A DNA stretch of 60,000 nucleotides from Takakia lepidozioides (Eukaryota; Streptophyta; Takakiopsida; Takakiales; Takakiaceae): positions 43,588,001 through 43,648,000 of the forward strand of contig CM060733.1 in the NCBI GenBank assembly GCA_030704615.1. The letters are read 5' to 3'. Each line of letters starts with the position of its first letter. Positions within the stretch are counted from its first letter, which is position 1. The translations under genes were made by a program, and so were the position numbers. The notes under the pieces were generated by a model. That model was not told the origin of the DNA. It ran no database searches and saw only the letters and a list, made by a program, of their open reading frames with translations. Positions 8,842 through 20,000 of this stretch are shown here, piece by piece.

Positions 8842-9729
8842 TGTTAGAGGACTGTTTGGGACTTAGACACTTATACGGCATCTGTAGGGTACCCTTAATT
8901 TTTGCACAGACTGAGATCAACAGGAGCCTTAGGGGTGACAGCAACACACTGAAAAAGGGGGTTACACAGTCCATCACAGCCAACACAGCCCGTCACAGCC
9001 ATCACAGCCAACACAGCCCGTCACAGCCGACACAGCTACACAGCCAGTCACAGCTTGACACAGCGGTCACGACCATAGGGAACGGAGAGCAGGACAGGGA
9101 ACGACTGTGGGGAACAACACCTGCAAATGGAACATGTTAGTTCACGAACGACGGTTAGTGAGGGAAACGGTTAGAGCCACGGGTAGGAAGATAAAGGGAG
9201 AAGCAAGGACTGAGAAGGAAGGATTATTCTTGGAAGCACGTGAGGGGAAGGACTTCTTGGTCAGGGAAGAGAGGGGATCGGGCGGAGAGCAAGAACGGAA
9301 GCAAGCATGGAGAGCACGGTGAAGGAGGAGAGATGATTACCAGATGCTTGTTATATGCAAAGCTGTAGTGATATTGTAGAGCAGATTAGAGACAAAATGG
9401 CTTCGGCCTGATACCTGATAAATCATAATCTGATACTTATACGATACAATCACACTGTGTAGAGAGATCTGAGTGAAGCTGTGGAATGAATGGATGAGTT
9501 GATGGAATCCGATAGATTGATGAAGCAAACTGATACTTAATTATCAACGGTAAGGTAGCTAACATGAATGCGGAAAGGGAAACAAATAGGAAATACCCCC
9601 ATGATACACTAGCTGTAGGTCATGACTCATTGTTCTGAGCGGGCTGAGTACTTAGAGATTTCCAACTCTTCTATGTTGGAGTTTCCGCCTCGGATAGCGA
9701 AGGGATGGGTGAGTAAAAGTCGCGCGACA
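8842..9729 (+). repeat. 3' LTR of retrotransposon A (888 bp)
   Basis: It begins TGTTAGAGGACTG and ends AGTCGCGCGACA, giving the usual TG...CA ends with a TGT/ACA inverted terminus. A second LTR of the family lies at 26901-27862 with the same ends. The two match along their length except for a CACAG-core array (8966-9062 here, expanded there to about 165 bp), which accounts for most of the length difference. Confidence 0.9.
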
Positions 9730-10700
9730 GCGACGTGCTCTCCTTTTTCCACAAGGCTCTAATATTGAAGTACGGGATGAACCTGTTTCCTTGACGGACT
9801 TGGTGCATTCCGAGCTAGTTTTTTATCTTACATGTATCAATGTGGAGGGCCGCCGATTTACTTTAGCTTGATCCTCTTCTCTTCAGCAGCTTAGTCTTAG
9901 TTTGCGGATGGTGACTCTTGGGGTCCTAGGACTTGACCTCTCTAGGACTTATAAACATTTTTTCATGGTATATCACCATCTGTACTCCCTGCATGATTTT
10001 CCTAGCCAAGGGTTTTGTCCTTGGCCCAACTTGCAGGTGCCAGGTTTTCCCTTGGTAGGATTTTCACCCAGCAGTGGAGGGTGATATTTCCCTATTATTT
10101 GGTTGTCTTCGCAGAGCTCAGGATTTTTCGTGGGGGGTAGGCCTCACAGATGTAAAGCCCCATATTTGCTTAGCCTAGAAAATTCTCTTTTCATCCAAAA
10201 CGGCGATACACATCCATAGTATATTTTTTTGGCGTATAAAGCCGTTAAACCGTTACAATGATATCTAGGTTAGGGTTAGTTTTGGCTGGTGGCTCGATCC
10301 TAGCCCTTCATCTGATCTCGGGTGATAAAGCGGCATCGTGGGCTTTGGCTTGTGACACCTCGCCATGCGGCGGGCCACTAAAGCTAGGGCTTTTGTATAA
10401 AGATGACGCCTTGACACAAGGTGAGGGCGTTGTACTCAGGTGTGAGTGTACAAGCTTTGGATGAGAGCTGCTTTGTGTTAGATCCGTGTGCTTGATCCTC
10501 CTCTCACGCGTTGCCTGCTCTTTCCGCTCGCCCCTTTGTTGTGAAAACTTGCTTCTTGAGAGGAAATGAGTTTGTGCTTCAAGCTTGTTTTAAGGCCTCA
10601 CAAGCCGAGAGATAGGGCTACGGGCAGGGATTGTGTGGTAGGCGCCCCATTTCTAGTGTCAGTGCACAAATAGAGATGCCATAGCCCCCCAATGCATACC
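9730..10700. other. No gene recognised; unassigned flanking DNA
   Basis: Nothing here can be assigned with confidence. The first 140 bases after the LTR are open on the + strand and read like degraded coding sequence (VRDEPVSLTDLVHSELVFYL) before a TGA, but I recognise no family. The remainder is T-rich with short hairpins such as CCAAGG...CCTTGG at 10004-10022. Confidence 0.4.
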
Positions 10701-10738
10701 AAAATACCAAAAATACACAATTCAACATTTCAATTGAA

Positions 10739-10900
10739 TTACCAAAAACAACTTATGCTCAATTCTAATAGGGAGTTCGATATAGAAGCATGAATTGCCT
10801 CTTCCGATTGCCGCTTCGATGGCACGTCGCCCCCACCGGGCTCACCTGGATCATCATCTTTTGGGCCGTTCCGCTTTCGCTTTGTCTTGCCCAACCCCAT
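10739..10900 (-). pseudogene. 5' end of a gag-like ORF of a separate LTR element
   Basis: A short basic then acidic N-terminus (MGLGKTKRKRNGPKDDD) starts 41 bases downstream, on the - strand, of a primer-site match. It is followed by a helical-looking segment and a stop. The position right after a primer site suggests the beginning of Gag of a retrotransposon that is otherwise missing here. There are no domain matches. Confidence 0.35.
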
Positions 10901-10941
10901 GATGAAGCCAATCTCAAGGACGATCGCGTACTGAACTCTAA

Positions 10942-10953
10942 GCTCTGATACCA
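10942..10953 (-). other. Primer-binding site complementary to initiator Met-tRNA
   Basis: On the - strand this reads TGGTATCAGAGC, the classic plant LTR-retrotransposon primer site complementary to the 3' end of initiator methionine tRNA. The LTR it belongs to should lie at higher coordinates, ending two bases away at ...GCGCAACA. The LTR's other end (somewhere near 11340-11400) could not be fixed. Confidence 0.7.
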
Positions 10954-11383
10954 AGTGTTGCGCACCTCACTTCGGTAAGCTCCCCTTCAAGTCATGGTTA
11001 CTCGTTTTGATGCGCGCGCCTAACTCCCAAACTGGCCGCCGGGCCAACTCGGAGCTTTGGTTACTCACCGGGACATAACGGTCCCCCTTTACTCCTCCAC
11101 AAGACCTTCTCTCAATTTGGGCCAAGTGGAAATTCCCTTTGGTTGATGGCAGTCCGGAACAACTCCCCATACCTTGGTCGCTTTCCGGCTCGCTCGCTTA
11201 CTCACTTGTTTTTTGTCACCAACGGGCTTGCACCGTTCTCGGGGTTACTACTCCCTATATATACTTTTGTGACTGTCCGCGGGGGTTTCACAAACAACAC
11301 CGTCCTTTTATGGCGAACCACCACGAAGACCCTTGACTCCCGGTGATGAGTCGCGGTAGTCTTGCCCACCCATCACGGCCCCA

Positions 11384-12940
11384 TTGGACCGTGATGAGTC
11401 CCAAGACTCCCCACGACTCCCACCACAAGGTCTCCGCCCCATGGTGAGTCATATGCCACCCCTACTAAGTCCCACTAAGCTATCACCACCCTCGTGGAAC
11501 CACCCCTACCGCAACCCGATGTACGGGGTTCCACCTAGTGAGCGCCTCCGCCTCCTTGAGTGCCTTGGGCACTCAAGGGTGCTTCAGCCCCTATATCTAT
11601 TGTTGCCACTGCCCCCACCACGGGGGCAGCCCCTCTTGTGTCCCGACCCCCCGCCCTCAAGGCAAAGGGCCGCGACACACAGACTGTAGCTAATCAGGCT
11701 ATGGGTACACATGCTAGCAATTTAAGCTCTACAACTGGGAGTGACATCCACTCGTCCCATGAGTGGTGTGCCACAGCCCCACCTACAGTTGGTTTATCCA
11801 GCTGCTCAGTCAAATGTGGTGTCACATGCCCTTCCCATGTGCATGCGGGCACCACATGCAAGTCTGTCATCCTTTAGTATGGGACCAGCCATTAGTGGGG
11901 TTACTCAAAGTACTGCATCTGTTGTTAATCCTATACATGTTGCCAATAGCTCTTTTGTTCCTACTCAGGCCACTGTTCCCTGCTGCGCTGCTCATGCATC
12001 TGTTCTTCCTGGGCACATAAATCACAGTCTGCCTTGTCATCAAATCCCTCAGCTTACCACTCAACCCTATCCAGAGTATACTATGGGGGAAGACTTTGAT
12101 AGGTACCTTCAAAAGTTTGAAGTCAATGCTAGCATAAATGGAGTGCTTGAGAACTTCAAGATGACCATATTTAGGATGAGCATGAAGGGGTCAGCTCGGG
12201 ACTTGCTGCATGCCGCAGTCATGGACGATCCTAGCCTCAATTGGGCGACCCTTATAGAATGGGCCAAGACCTTGTTCAAGCCTCCTGAAAGACCTCTAAA
12301 CTGCTTTGGTAAGCTCTCTTCCAGGACTTACCACCCTGGGGAATCCCTGTGGCAATTTTACATGGACATCAAGTTTGCTGCTATTGAGAACATCATTGAC
12401 CCAACAGAGAGAGATCGCATGGTCAAAAAATATTTTCTCCTTGGCTTGCCCCCTGCTATTCAAAATTGGGCTCAGCATCATCATTTTGTCAATGACAAAA
12501 CTATGTTAGCAGAAATTAACCTTAAGATGGCAGACTTGGTTGACAGCAAATCAACGCAACATCATGTCAAGTTTCAAGCTCCAATGGGCTCCAAGCTTGG
12601 CATTGCTGCAACATCTGTACCTTATGTTCCTCCTGCTATGCATTGCAAAACAGATGACTTCACCCTTCAAGGGTTGGCCAATACAGTAGGCAGTCTTAGT
12701 GAGTCTGTAGCCACTCAATTTGCTGCAATGCGCTTCACCAACAGCGTTGGCAGCCTCGCCAGGCGCAAGGGCCAACAAGTGGCAATAATAGGGGTTGCAC
12801 CCAAACTGGGCAGGCATATGAAGGTAATCGTGCTGTATGTTCCATCTGTGGATCTTTTGAGCACTGAACTAAGCATTGTCCAGACAGGGCAGGGTTACCA
12901 GAGTTAATCAAGAACATGAAAGCTGTTGGTGGTTCTTCCC
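11384..12940 (+). pseudogene. Broken gag gene of a Ty3/gypsy-like element
   Basis: The longest frame is 11741-12907 (388 codons). After a Ser/Pro/Thr-rich head it shows a Retrotrans_gag core at about residues 110-260: GEDFDRYLQKFEVNA, MSMKGSARDLLHAAV, W-A-T-L-I-E-W-A-K-T-L-F, S-L-W-Q-F-Y-M-D and L-L-G-L-P-P-A-I-Q. Near 12815 the true frame shifts: at 12839-12880 another frame encodes a zinc knuckle CSICGSFEH-stop-TKHC, a CX2CX4HX4C pattern with TGA inside it. One frameshift and one nonsense change therefore disable it. Upstream, 11384-11740 is open in overlapping frames and Pro-rich, perhaps the Gag N-terminus. No pol follows, so the element is truncated at about 12950. Confidence 0.75.
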
Positions 12941-14006
12941 CTTCTTTAAACTAGAGAGACCTCTTGGGAAGGGGGCAAGAGGTTAATCATCTACCACGAT
13001 CAGCATGTGCGCATGGATCTATGTGTTGTTGAGTTTAAATAAGTGTATTTTAATTTGACGGAAGCTTAATTCCGGCCCATAAGACCAACCAGATCAAGCT
13101 GGCGTCAACGCCACCATCATCTGGCACATTCAGAGAGATAAAAACAAAACAAAATTTATATATATATATATATATATTTATTTATTATTTATTATTTATT
13201 TTTTGGAAAACTTGCAAATGAACCCAGCCCTTGCTTTGCAACAAAAGACCTGGCGTTTACCCAGCATGGATTTCTGGTCACCTGGAAGAAGGACATGACA
13301 ACGAATCATAAGCCAAGTAATTTGTAGATGCCATTCACCCCAAATAGCACACCAAAGGACCAGCCAGATTAAGATGTCGTTGATGACACCTTAATCTGGC
13401 ACATTCGGGGAAAAATAAAATAAAATGAGTTCAATTGAATTGTTGCACACAACAACTTCATTGAAGTGTAATGTGTATTTATTAACTTCTTACCAAAGAA
13501 TCGCAAATTATGTTTGTATGACTTGTTGCAAAGATTATGGGAATGCTTTTTCTAACTCTAAGCACATTTTTCTTAAGGAGGCTGGCAACTAGGCTTTTTT
13601 CCAGTGAAATCTGCAATGCAATTGCCTGTATATCTTCTCATGATGCATTAGAAACTACAGTTCCATCCGGGTAAATTTCTCTTTTCAATCCTCCCACAGC
13701 TGCAACTCCTGCCACCAGACACCTGCATACACCTAAGTAGAAATCCAAGTAGATTGCATGATGTGATCGGCAAGCTTAGTTCTTTCCTGTAAAGCAAGTA
13801 ACAAAAGTACAAGTCCCCAGTCAGTTTGTGTACAAAAAGTACCAAACAGAGTGCAAGGTGAACCTTCGTTGGGAGAACATGAACTAAAAACCTTCTACCA
13901 ACAGCAGACATCCTACAGCCTTCTGTGAAGGCAAGACAGTCCTTTATTTACAGGGACACAGTGACCTGAATTGTTTTGCAAGGATGGGGCCGAACTCAAC
14001 GGAATC
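12941..14006. other. No gene; AT repeats and paired hairpins
   Basis: The stretch holds a (TA)n/(TTA)n low-complexity run at 13157-13202 and two related stem-loop units at about 13084-13150 and 13350-13415, each ending in the shared text CTGGCACATTC and an A-rich tail. From about 13640 to 14006 it is the 3' flank of the phosphatase gene on the - strand; I saw no convincing poly(A) signal. Confidence 0.5.
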
Positions 14007-17000
14007 TCACAACCGAGCAGCATCAATGCGGCTTTTGTGAAGCTGGAAGGCAGGGTTGACCCAGGTGCCACAGCTGCACTGCATTCCCACCCAGTTGAAA
14101 TTGCCAAGCCTTGCTTCACACTTGACACACCGCAGCTTGCCCTCAACAATCCCCTCTTGCACTGCATTTCACATCCAGTTGTCTATTCATGTGAGAGAGA
14201 TCCCCTGTGCAAATGACCTCAGGATCTAGTTCCTGCAAGTTACATACCCTCCTGGAGCCAGTCTAATGTGTGAGTCTGTCCAACATTGTCATCCTATCTT
14301 AAAAAGTAGAAGTGGGAATGCAACTAGTCTAAGAGTGCCCAGTTCCGCAAGGTGACAGTCCTATTGCAGGGGGTGCACAATGCTAGCAAATCTCCAACAT
14401 AAGGCTTTTATTACTGAAGGCATCCCCAGGTGCAGTGCTATATGTGCCTCCCTGAAACAAACCCCATGCATTTGAGATGTTTATCTGCTAGTGAAATTGC
14501 TTCACACGTGATGAACATTAGAAATGAACACAAGGGTACCTGAAGTCATCCACTGCATAGGCTCCACAAAAATTGAGGTGCACTTGGGTTCAGCAGGATC
14601 ATCCCTCCCGGATTGGCTACGCCCCCTTTTTCTCCATTTGAAAGAGGCCTCCCCAACACCTGGAATGTGTGCAACAATATTCTCTTGTGAAGTCACCACT
14701 CGCCGGCACTTTTTGCAGCGATACACTGTGAAAGGGTGTAACTCTTCCTCCTGGCCCCCAGGGGAGAGCAAGCCACCCTCTAGAGTTCCTGGAGGGGTGG
14801 TAGTGGTGGAGCCTGGGTCAGCTGCTAAATGGGAGCTTTCAATCTTCTCTCCTTTGCCAATTGCATCCCCTGGACCACATTGGGATAGACGGGATTCATT
14901 CTATCAGCATGTTGGATTTTGGCATGTGAAAATTCCACCATACAACATCTTCCTCAATGTTCTTCCCAATTGGTAGTTTGTTTTCTTTTGCAGGTCCTTC
15001 ACTCATACCCTCCCAAACACCTCCCCCTCATCTGTTATCATCTTTCATGTTCCTTTACCCCAAAGTGATTACTGGACAAAGGCTTGCTGCAAGCAGGTGA
15101 GAGAAAAACAGATAAATAAGGGGGGTTTGCGAGGGGGGGTGGGGGGGGGGGAAGGAAAAAGGGAGAAGAGAAGGAATGCTGGTGCCCCCACCTAGCTTTG
15201 CCAGGCTAAATCTCTTGTAGACAGGACTGGCCTGATCCACAGAGAAACCCATTGCTTCAAACATCAACAGCTGCATGCATGCCACATAGACTTGGTGTTA
15301 GTGTGATAGTCCTTATGAGCCAACAGAACAAACATTACAGATGTGTGCATGTACCATGAGAGAGATAGGGCTTGTCTTGTCTTGACAATAAAGCTCAGAC
15401 TAGATCACACATTAACAGACAACAACAGCCATCAAGGAAGGTACCATAGCATTTCCTCTTAATCCAGACTCAACAATGAGTCCATTGCCGCAGAGGTGAT
15501 CAGGGCGGGTGGTGGTGTACCCGTATATGATCAAACATGACGTACATACAGGTTTCCCTCCCATCTTAGACTTGCAGAATGCAGATTACAGAGGCAGAAT
15601 GCTTTCATGATGTGCTCTAAAACACCATGATAGAGAGTTAGAAGAGATAACTCTGACCATAATGCAGATTGCTGCTAGCACGGTATGGTAAATCATTTTC
15701 AAATGTCACCTCTATCAAGCCCATGCAAACTTACCACATATAAGGTTTACAGAAAACTCAATCATTGAGTCCAGAGCTCGGACAACTTAGGTTCTGGAAA
15801 ATGAGCTCATGACAAGATAGTGATACATATGCACACTGTCATAAACTAAACCTCGAGTATAGGTTAGATCCCTGGAGAGGGGCAACCCGCTGTTATGATG
15901 ATTCTTTCACGAAGTCCTTTCACAGGCAGTAGCACTAACACTGGCTGCTCACTGCTAGTAAGCAGCCATTTCATATCTGCAAACCAACCCCATAAGCAGC
16001 TCTGTGATTTCGAACTGTAAAGTTCAACAGTGGCACATGTCCCAAAAAGCACCACATGCATACCATGTGGGTTAGTGAGGATGTGTGAGATGAATGGAGA
16101 GGCCCTCTTACATGCTATTGCTCTCCAAAATGAACCGCAAAGTATCATATCCATATCAGAGCATAAACAACACTTCAGTAAACCTCTTACATGCAAGGAA
16201 GTCAAAGGAGTAGATCACTTAGCCCACAACCACCTGGAGTGTCTGTGTGGGGATGGGCTGTAACAATTTCAGCAAGGCTGAGGCCAAAAGTGCTGGTACG
16301 TCAGGAAGACAGTGCATTTTGTTTTGCCCATACTGGTAGTTGGATCTATTGCCTGAAGGCTATGGCAAACAGTGTATTTAAGATATGTTCTAGGGAACAT
16401 GCACTACCTTTGTGAGGGGCTCACTCCAGTAGTAAGACTTACCGTTATCTAAGCAATTTGTTCCAGCTTTCCAGATTTCCTGTAGAATCACACACGCCTC
16501 GATCTGCTGTGTGTCAGCTGCCCAGCAATAAGACCCCAACAGGGCCAGGGTTTAGAGGCTCAGCCTCAAGATTTTGGGCATTGGTGAACAGAGGTGCAGG
16601 GACTAAATTTTCGAAGGTCCTGAAGAAGGTTGGTCTCTGATGAGAATACCCCAGACATTGTATCAGACACAGTACTTAAGAGAGAATGTACTCATGCCAG
16701 TCCCTGCGAACGTTGGCTTGCCATAGCCTTACAGCCATTGACCCTGCAGGAAACTAACCCTCCTGGAGCCTTTAGTGGGGTTCGCAGCCACCGCAGTTTA
16801 GCTTATCCCTTCAGCTCAGCTGAAGATATAAACCAGTGAGGTGTGGGTATATGATTGATTCGTCGGACCTGGAGGGTATGTCTAAAACTATATACCCGCA
16901 CAACACTGGTATAAACTTATTTTCCCACAACTGCCATTAAAAACTCATAGAGGGGCTCGCCTGCATGCAAGCTCAACAGTCCCATTGCCAGGTTATTGAT

Positions 17001-20000
17001 TTTAGTTTTGTAGCAGGGATGGGGTGTGTGCAGGGCACAGGAGGTTTCTGCCTGTCACTCTGGGCTGTGTGTGGGGAGAGAGAGAGAGAGTTAACATGAG
17101 CCTGTGCTGTCAAGATTCATACTAGAACAGAGCTGGACGAGCAAACTGCAGTATGCTGTCCACCCATGCACAGAAAAGGAACTCTGGAGCAATGTGACTA
17201 ACCTGTTGCATAAATCCGTCATTTGGACAAACACCTTCACTCACTCTCCTCAACAACGCCAGTGCATCTGTGACACCGAGAGACACGTACATGTCAGAAC
17301 AAGGAAGGGTGCCTACAAGAGTACAACAAATGGATATCAAGAGTTCCAAAGGGGGCAAGCTTATGCAATAAACATATCTTGAATGAAGAAAGACTTGCAG
17401 CATCAGCCCCAAATGCTTTTCGCGTGTTCAAACGGAGGGTTTCTGATGAATGAGGAAGCAAGACCAACTCTGCGTACGAAAGGAAGGGAGGGGATGATGA
17501 GAACCATCTGCAGACAAATGCTCAGCACGCATGAGATATGCAGTCACCATGGCTGCACTGCACAAACCCCAACAAAGCCCTTCGTCACATGAGCTTGAAC
17601 ATCTAACTCGAAGAATAACAGAAGCTCAACAGGTGGGGTTGAAAGGAGGAGGGACGGGGGCCAGTGGAAAGTTTAGTTTTAGTATCTGACAGGTTTGAGA
17701 TCTAGGAAAGAGCATCGATCTACAGAACACCAGGAAGTCAACACTTTTGAGCCTGATTAATGGCTTTTAACAAAAGCATCCTTGCAAGATCCCATCCACA
17801 TGCATAAATAAGCAAACCGCAAAGCAATAGTAGCTGGAATATACATATCTATGTCTCTGGTTGACGGAAGGGTACAGTAGATCTGCCAGAGTAATATGTT
17901 TCAGCACCGGCACCCATGTAACCAGAATGTAGCACTAAATGATCTCCTTTCAGATATTAAATCATTGCTTCGCGGAAAAACTTGTCCATATACTCATAAG
18001 ACGTTGTTTGCCGTAGCCTTGTGGCCATTGACCCCCCGCCCAGTTTGAGCGGAAACCAAAGGGACAGAACCTACCTCTGTCAGGGGCTGACATTGGTAGT
18101 AAGACTTACCTTTATAAATAGAATTAATTCGGGTTTTCCAGATATCCTCTAGAAATCCCTTCACACAAGCATCAATCTGCTGTGTGTGATTTGCCCAAAA
18201 ACTAGGCCTCAGAAGGGCCTGGGCTTTTGGCTCAGCCTCGAGACTTTCAAAGTTGGTAAAGATAGGTACAGGCACAATTCTCTTGATAGATTGGAGGAGA
18301 GCTTCTCTCTGGTGAGAGTACCCCCGACAGTGAATCAGAAAATGAATATTGTCTTCGGGTTGCCCACACAACGGGCAATTGCACTCTCCCTTTCCTCTCT
18401 GCTTCTGTTTACTGTTCAAAGGTAGGCTTCCTGCCCTGAGTTTAAATTTCAGTCTGGTGCCGAGAGTGGGTAGACCCTTGAGGTCATCCATGATATCCTC
18501 CCCATGTCACAGACTGGAAACAGGTTCAGGGAAGTTTTCTGCCTAACTTCATTTGCATCAGACAATTTACTGGTAACAGACATGGCTTTGGACACTACAG
18601 TCTCTAAGTCAGATTTATCCAGAAAGGTCAAGACTTGCGGGTCCAGATTCAGATCCTTGAGAATCTCTTCTACTCTCTTCTGCCAGGACTTAGCCTGTTT
18701 GACAGGGCGGTCCTGTTTCCAAGATATAGAGTCGATTAACTTAGGGTATCTGGTGTTGGACATGTGTTGCAACTGACCCCACCATCTGACCTTGAATTCA
18801 TCTCGTCAGGAGCTTAAGGAGGGGATGCCAAACTCACCCCGAACAGCCACATTGGCTGTTTTGGAGCATGCTGACATGCACTCCTTAAGCACCCCCACTT
18901 GAATGGATTCTAGAGACTTAGCCTGGTTGGAGTTATCAACCCATATAGCAGATCCGTACTCCAAGGCAGGTCTAATAACGCGGCAAAGCAAGGTTTTGTT
19001 GACCTCAGAGTTAATCTCTCTGCAGTGAAAAAATTTAGTGAGACTCAGTGCTTTGCCCTTGCCAGTTTGAACAACTTTCTGGATGTGTGCATCCCAATTA
19101 CAGCTGGAGGAAAACTCAACGCCCAGGTATGTGTAGGAAGGGAGGACTGGGATCTCTGGCTACCCCACTGCCACTTAAGATCACTTCCTCCCTCTCCTCT
19201 GTCGTTGAATGCCACCACTGCACATTTACTGACATTAGCCTCTAGCCCCCAAAGATCAAAGTATCTCTTCGCGCAATCAATCAATTCCTGGAGGTTGGAA
19301 GGAGTCTCCCCTATGCCTGCGAAGTCATCCGCAAACATAAGGGCTGGAATGGTGGCATCACCCACCCTTAACCCAAATCCGTCACGTTCCACATCCTCGA
19401 GGAGTTGATTGATGAAAACATTGAAGAGCAGAGGGGAGACGGTACATCCTTGAGCTACACCTTGGTCTATGTCAAAGAAGTTAGACTTCTGTCCATTAAC
19501 AGTGACACAGCTTTTGGTGTGGGCATACAAGTTATGGACAACTCTCCACGTTTTTCCCTTGATTCCGCAAGACCAGAGGCGGAGCCATAGACCATCTCTC
19601 CACACTGTGTCATAAGCCTTTTTGACATCCAAGAAAAAACATAAGTGGGTTTCCCTGCTTTTTTCCTTCCCTGGATAATCTGGATTAGAGTGAAGATATG
19701 GTCCACACAGCCCCTGTTTCGCCGAAAGCCAGCTTGGCCTTCGTGAAAACAACCTCTAGATTCCAGATCAACCTCGAGACGAGTACTTATAACTCTGCAA
19801 AATATCTTGCCAACAGCATTGAGGAGCGTGATGCCACGATAGTTCCCCGGGTCTTCTCTGTCACCCTTCTTATATAGATTGACAATGACCCCCTGTTGCC
19901 AGCGAAAGGGGATCATTTCAGTCTTCCAGATAAGGTTAAAGAGGAGAACTAAGGCCTCTATCATGGGATCGCCACCGTGCTTGATAAGCTCGTTGACTAT

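Larger units (their letters stand above)
1..9729 (+). mobile_element. Ty3/gypsy-type LTR retrotransposon A (5' LTR outside window)
   Basis: An element running from the leader ORF to the end of its 3' LTR. Domain order seen: leader ORF, gag with Cys-His knuckles, protease, integrase core and its C-terminal GPY-type end, then about 3.7 kb with four further ORFs, a purine tract and an LTR. A related element at 26901-28270 has its LTR end and primer site 168 bp before the sequence that matches base 1 here, so the missing 5' LTR should end about 170 bp left of the window. Protease-to-integrase order without an intervening reverse transcriptase means the copy is non-autonomous. The 5 bases after the LTR (gcgac) are the candidate target duplication but cannot be checked on the left side. 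Confidence 0.88.

Noticed and set aside
13157-13202. AT-rich run as an origin or scaffold attachment site
   Set aside because: It is a simple (TA)n/(TTA)n repeat; nothing in the sequence supports a specific function.
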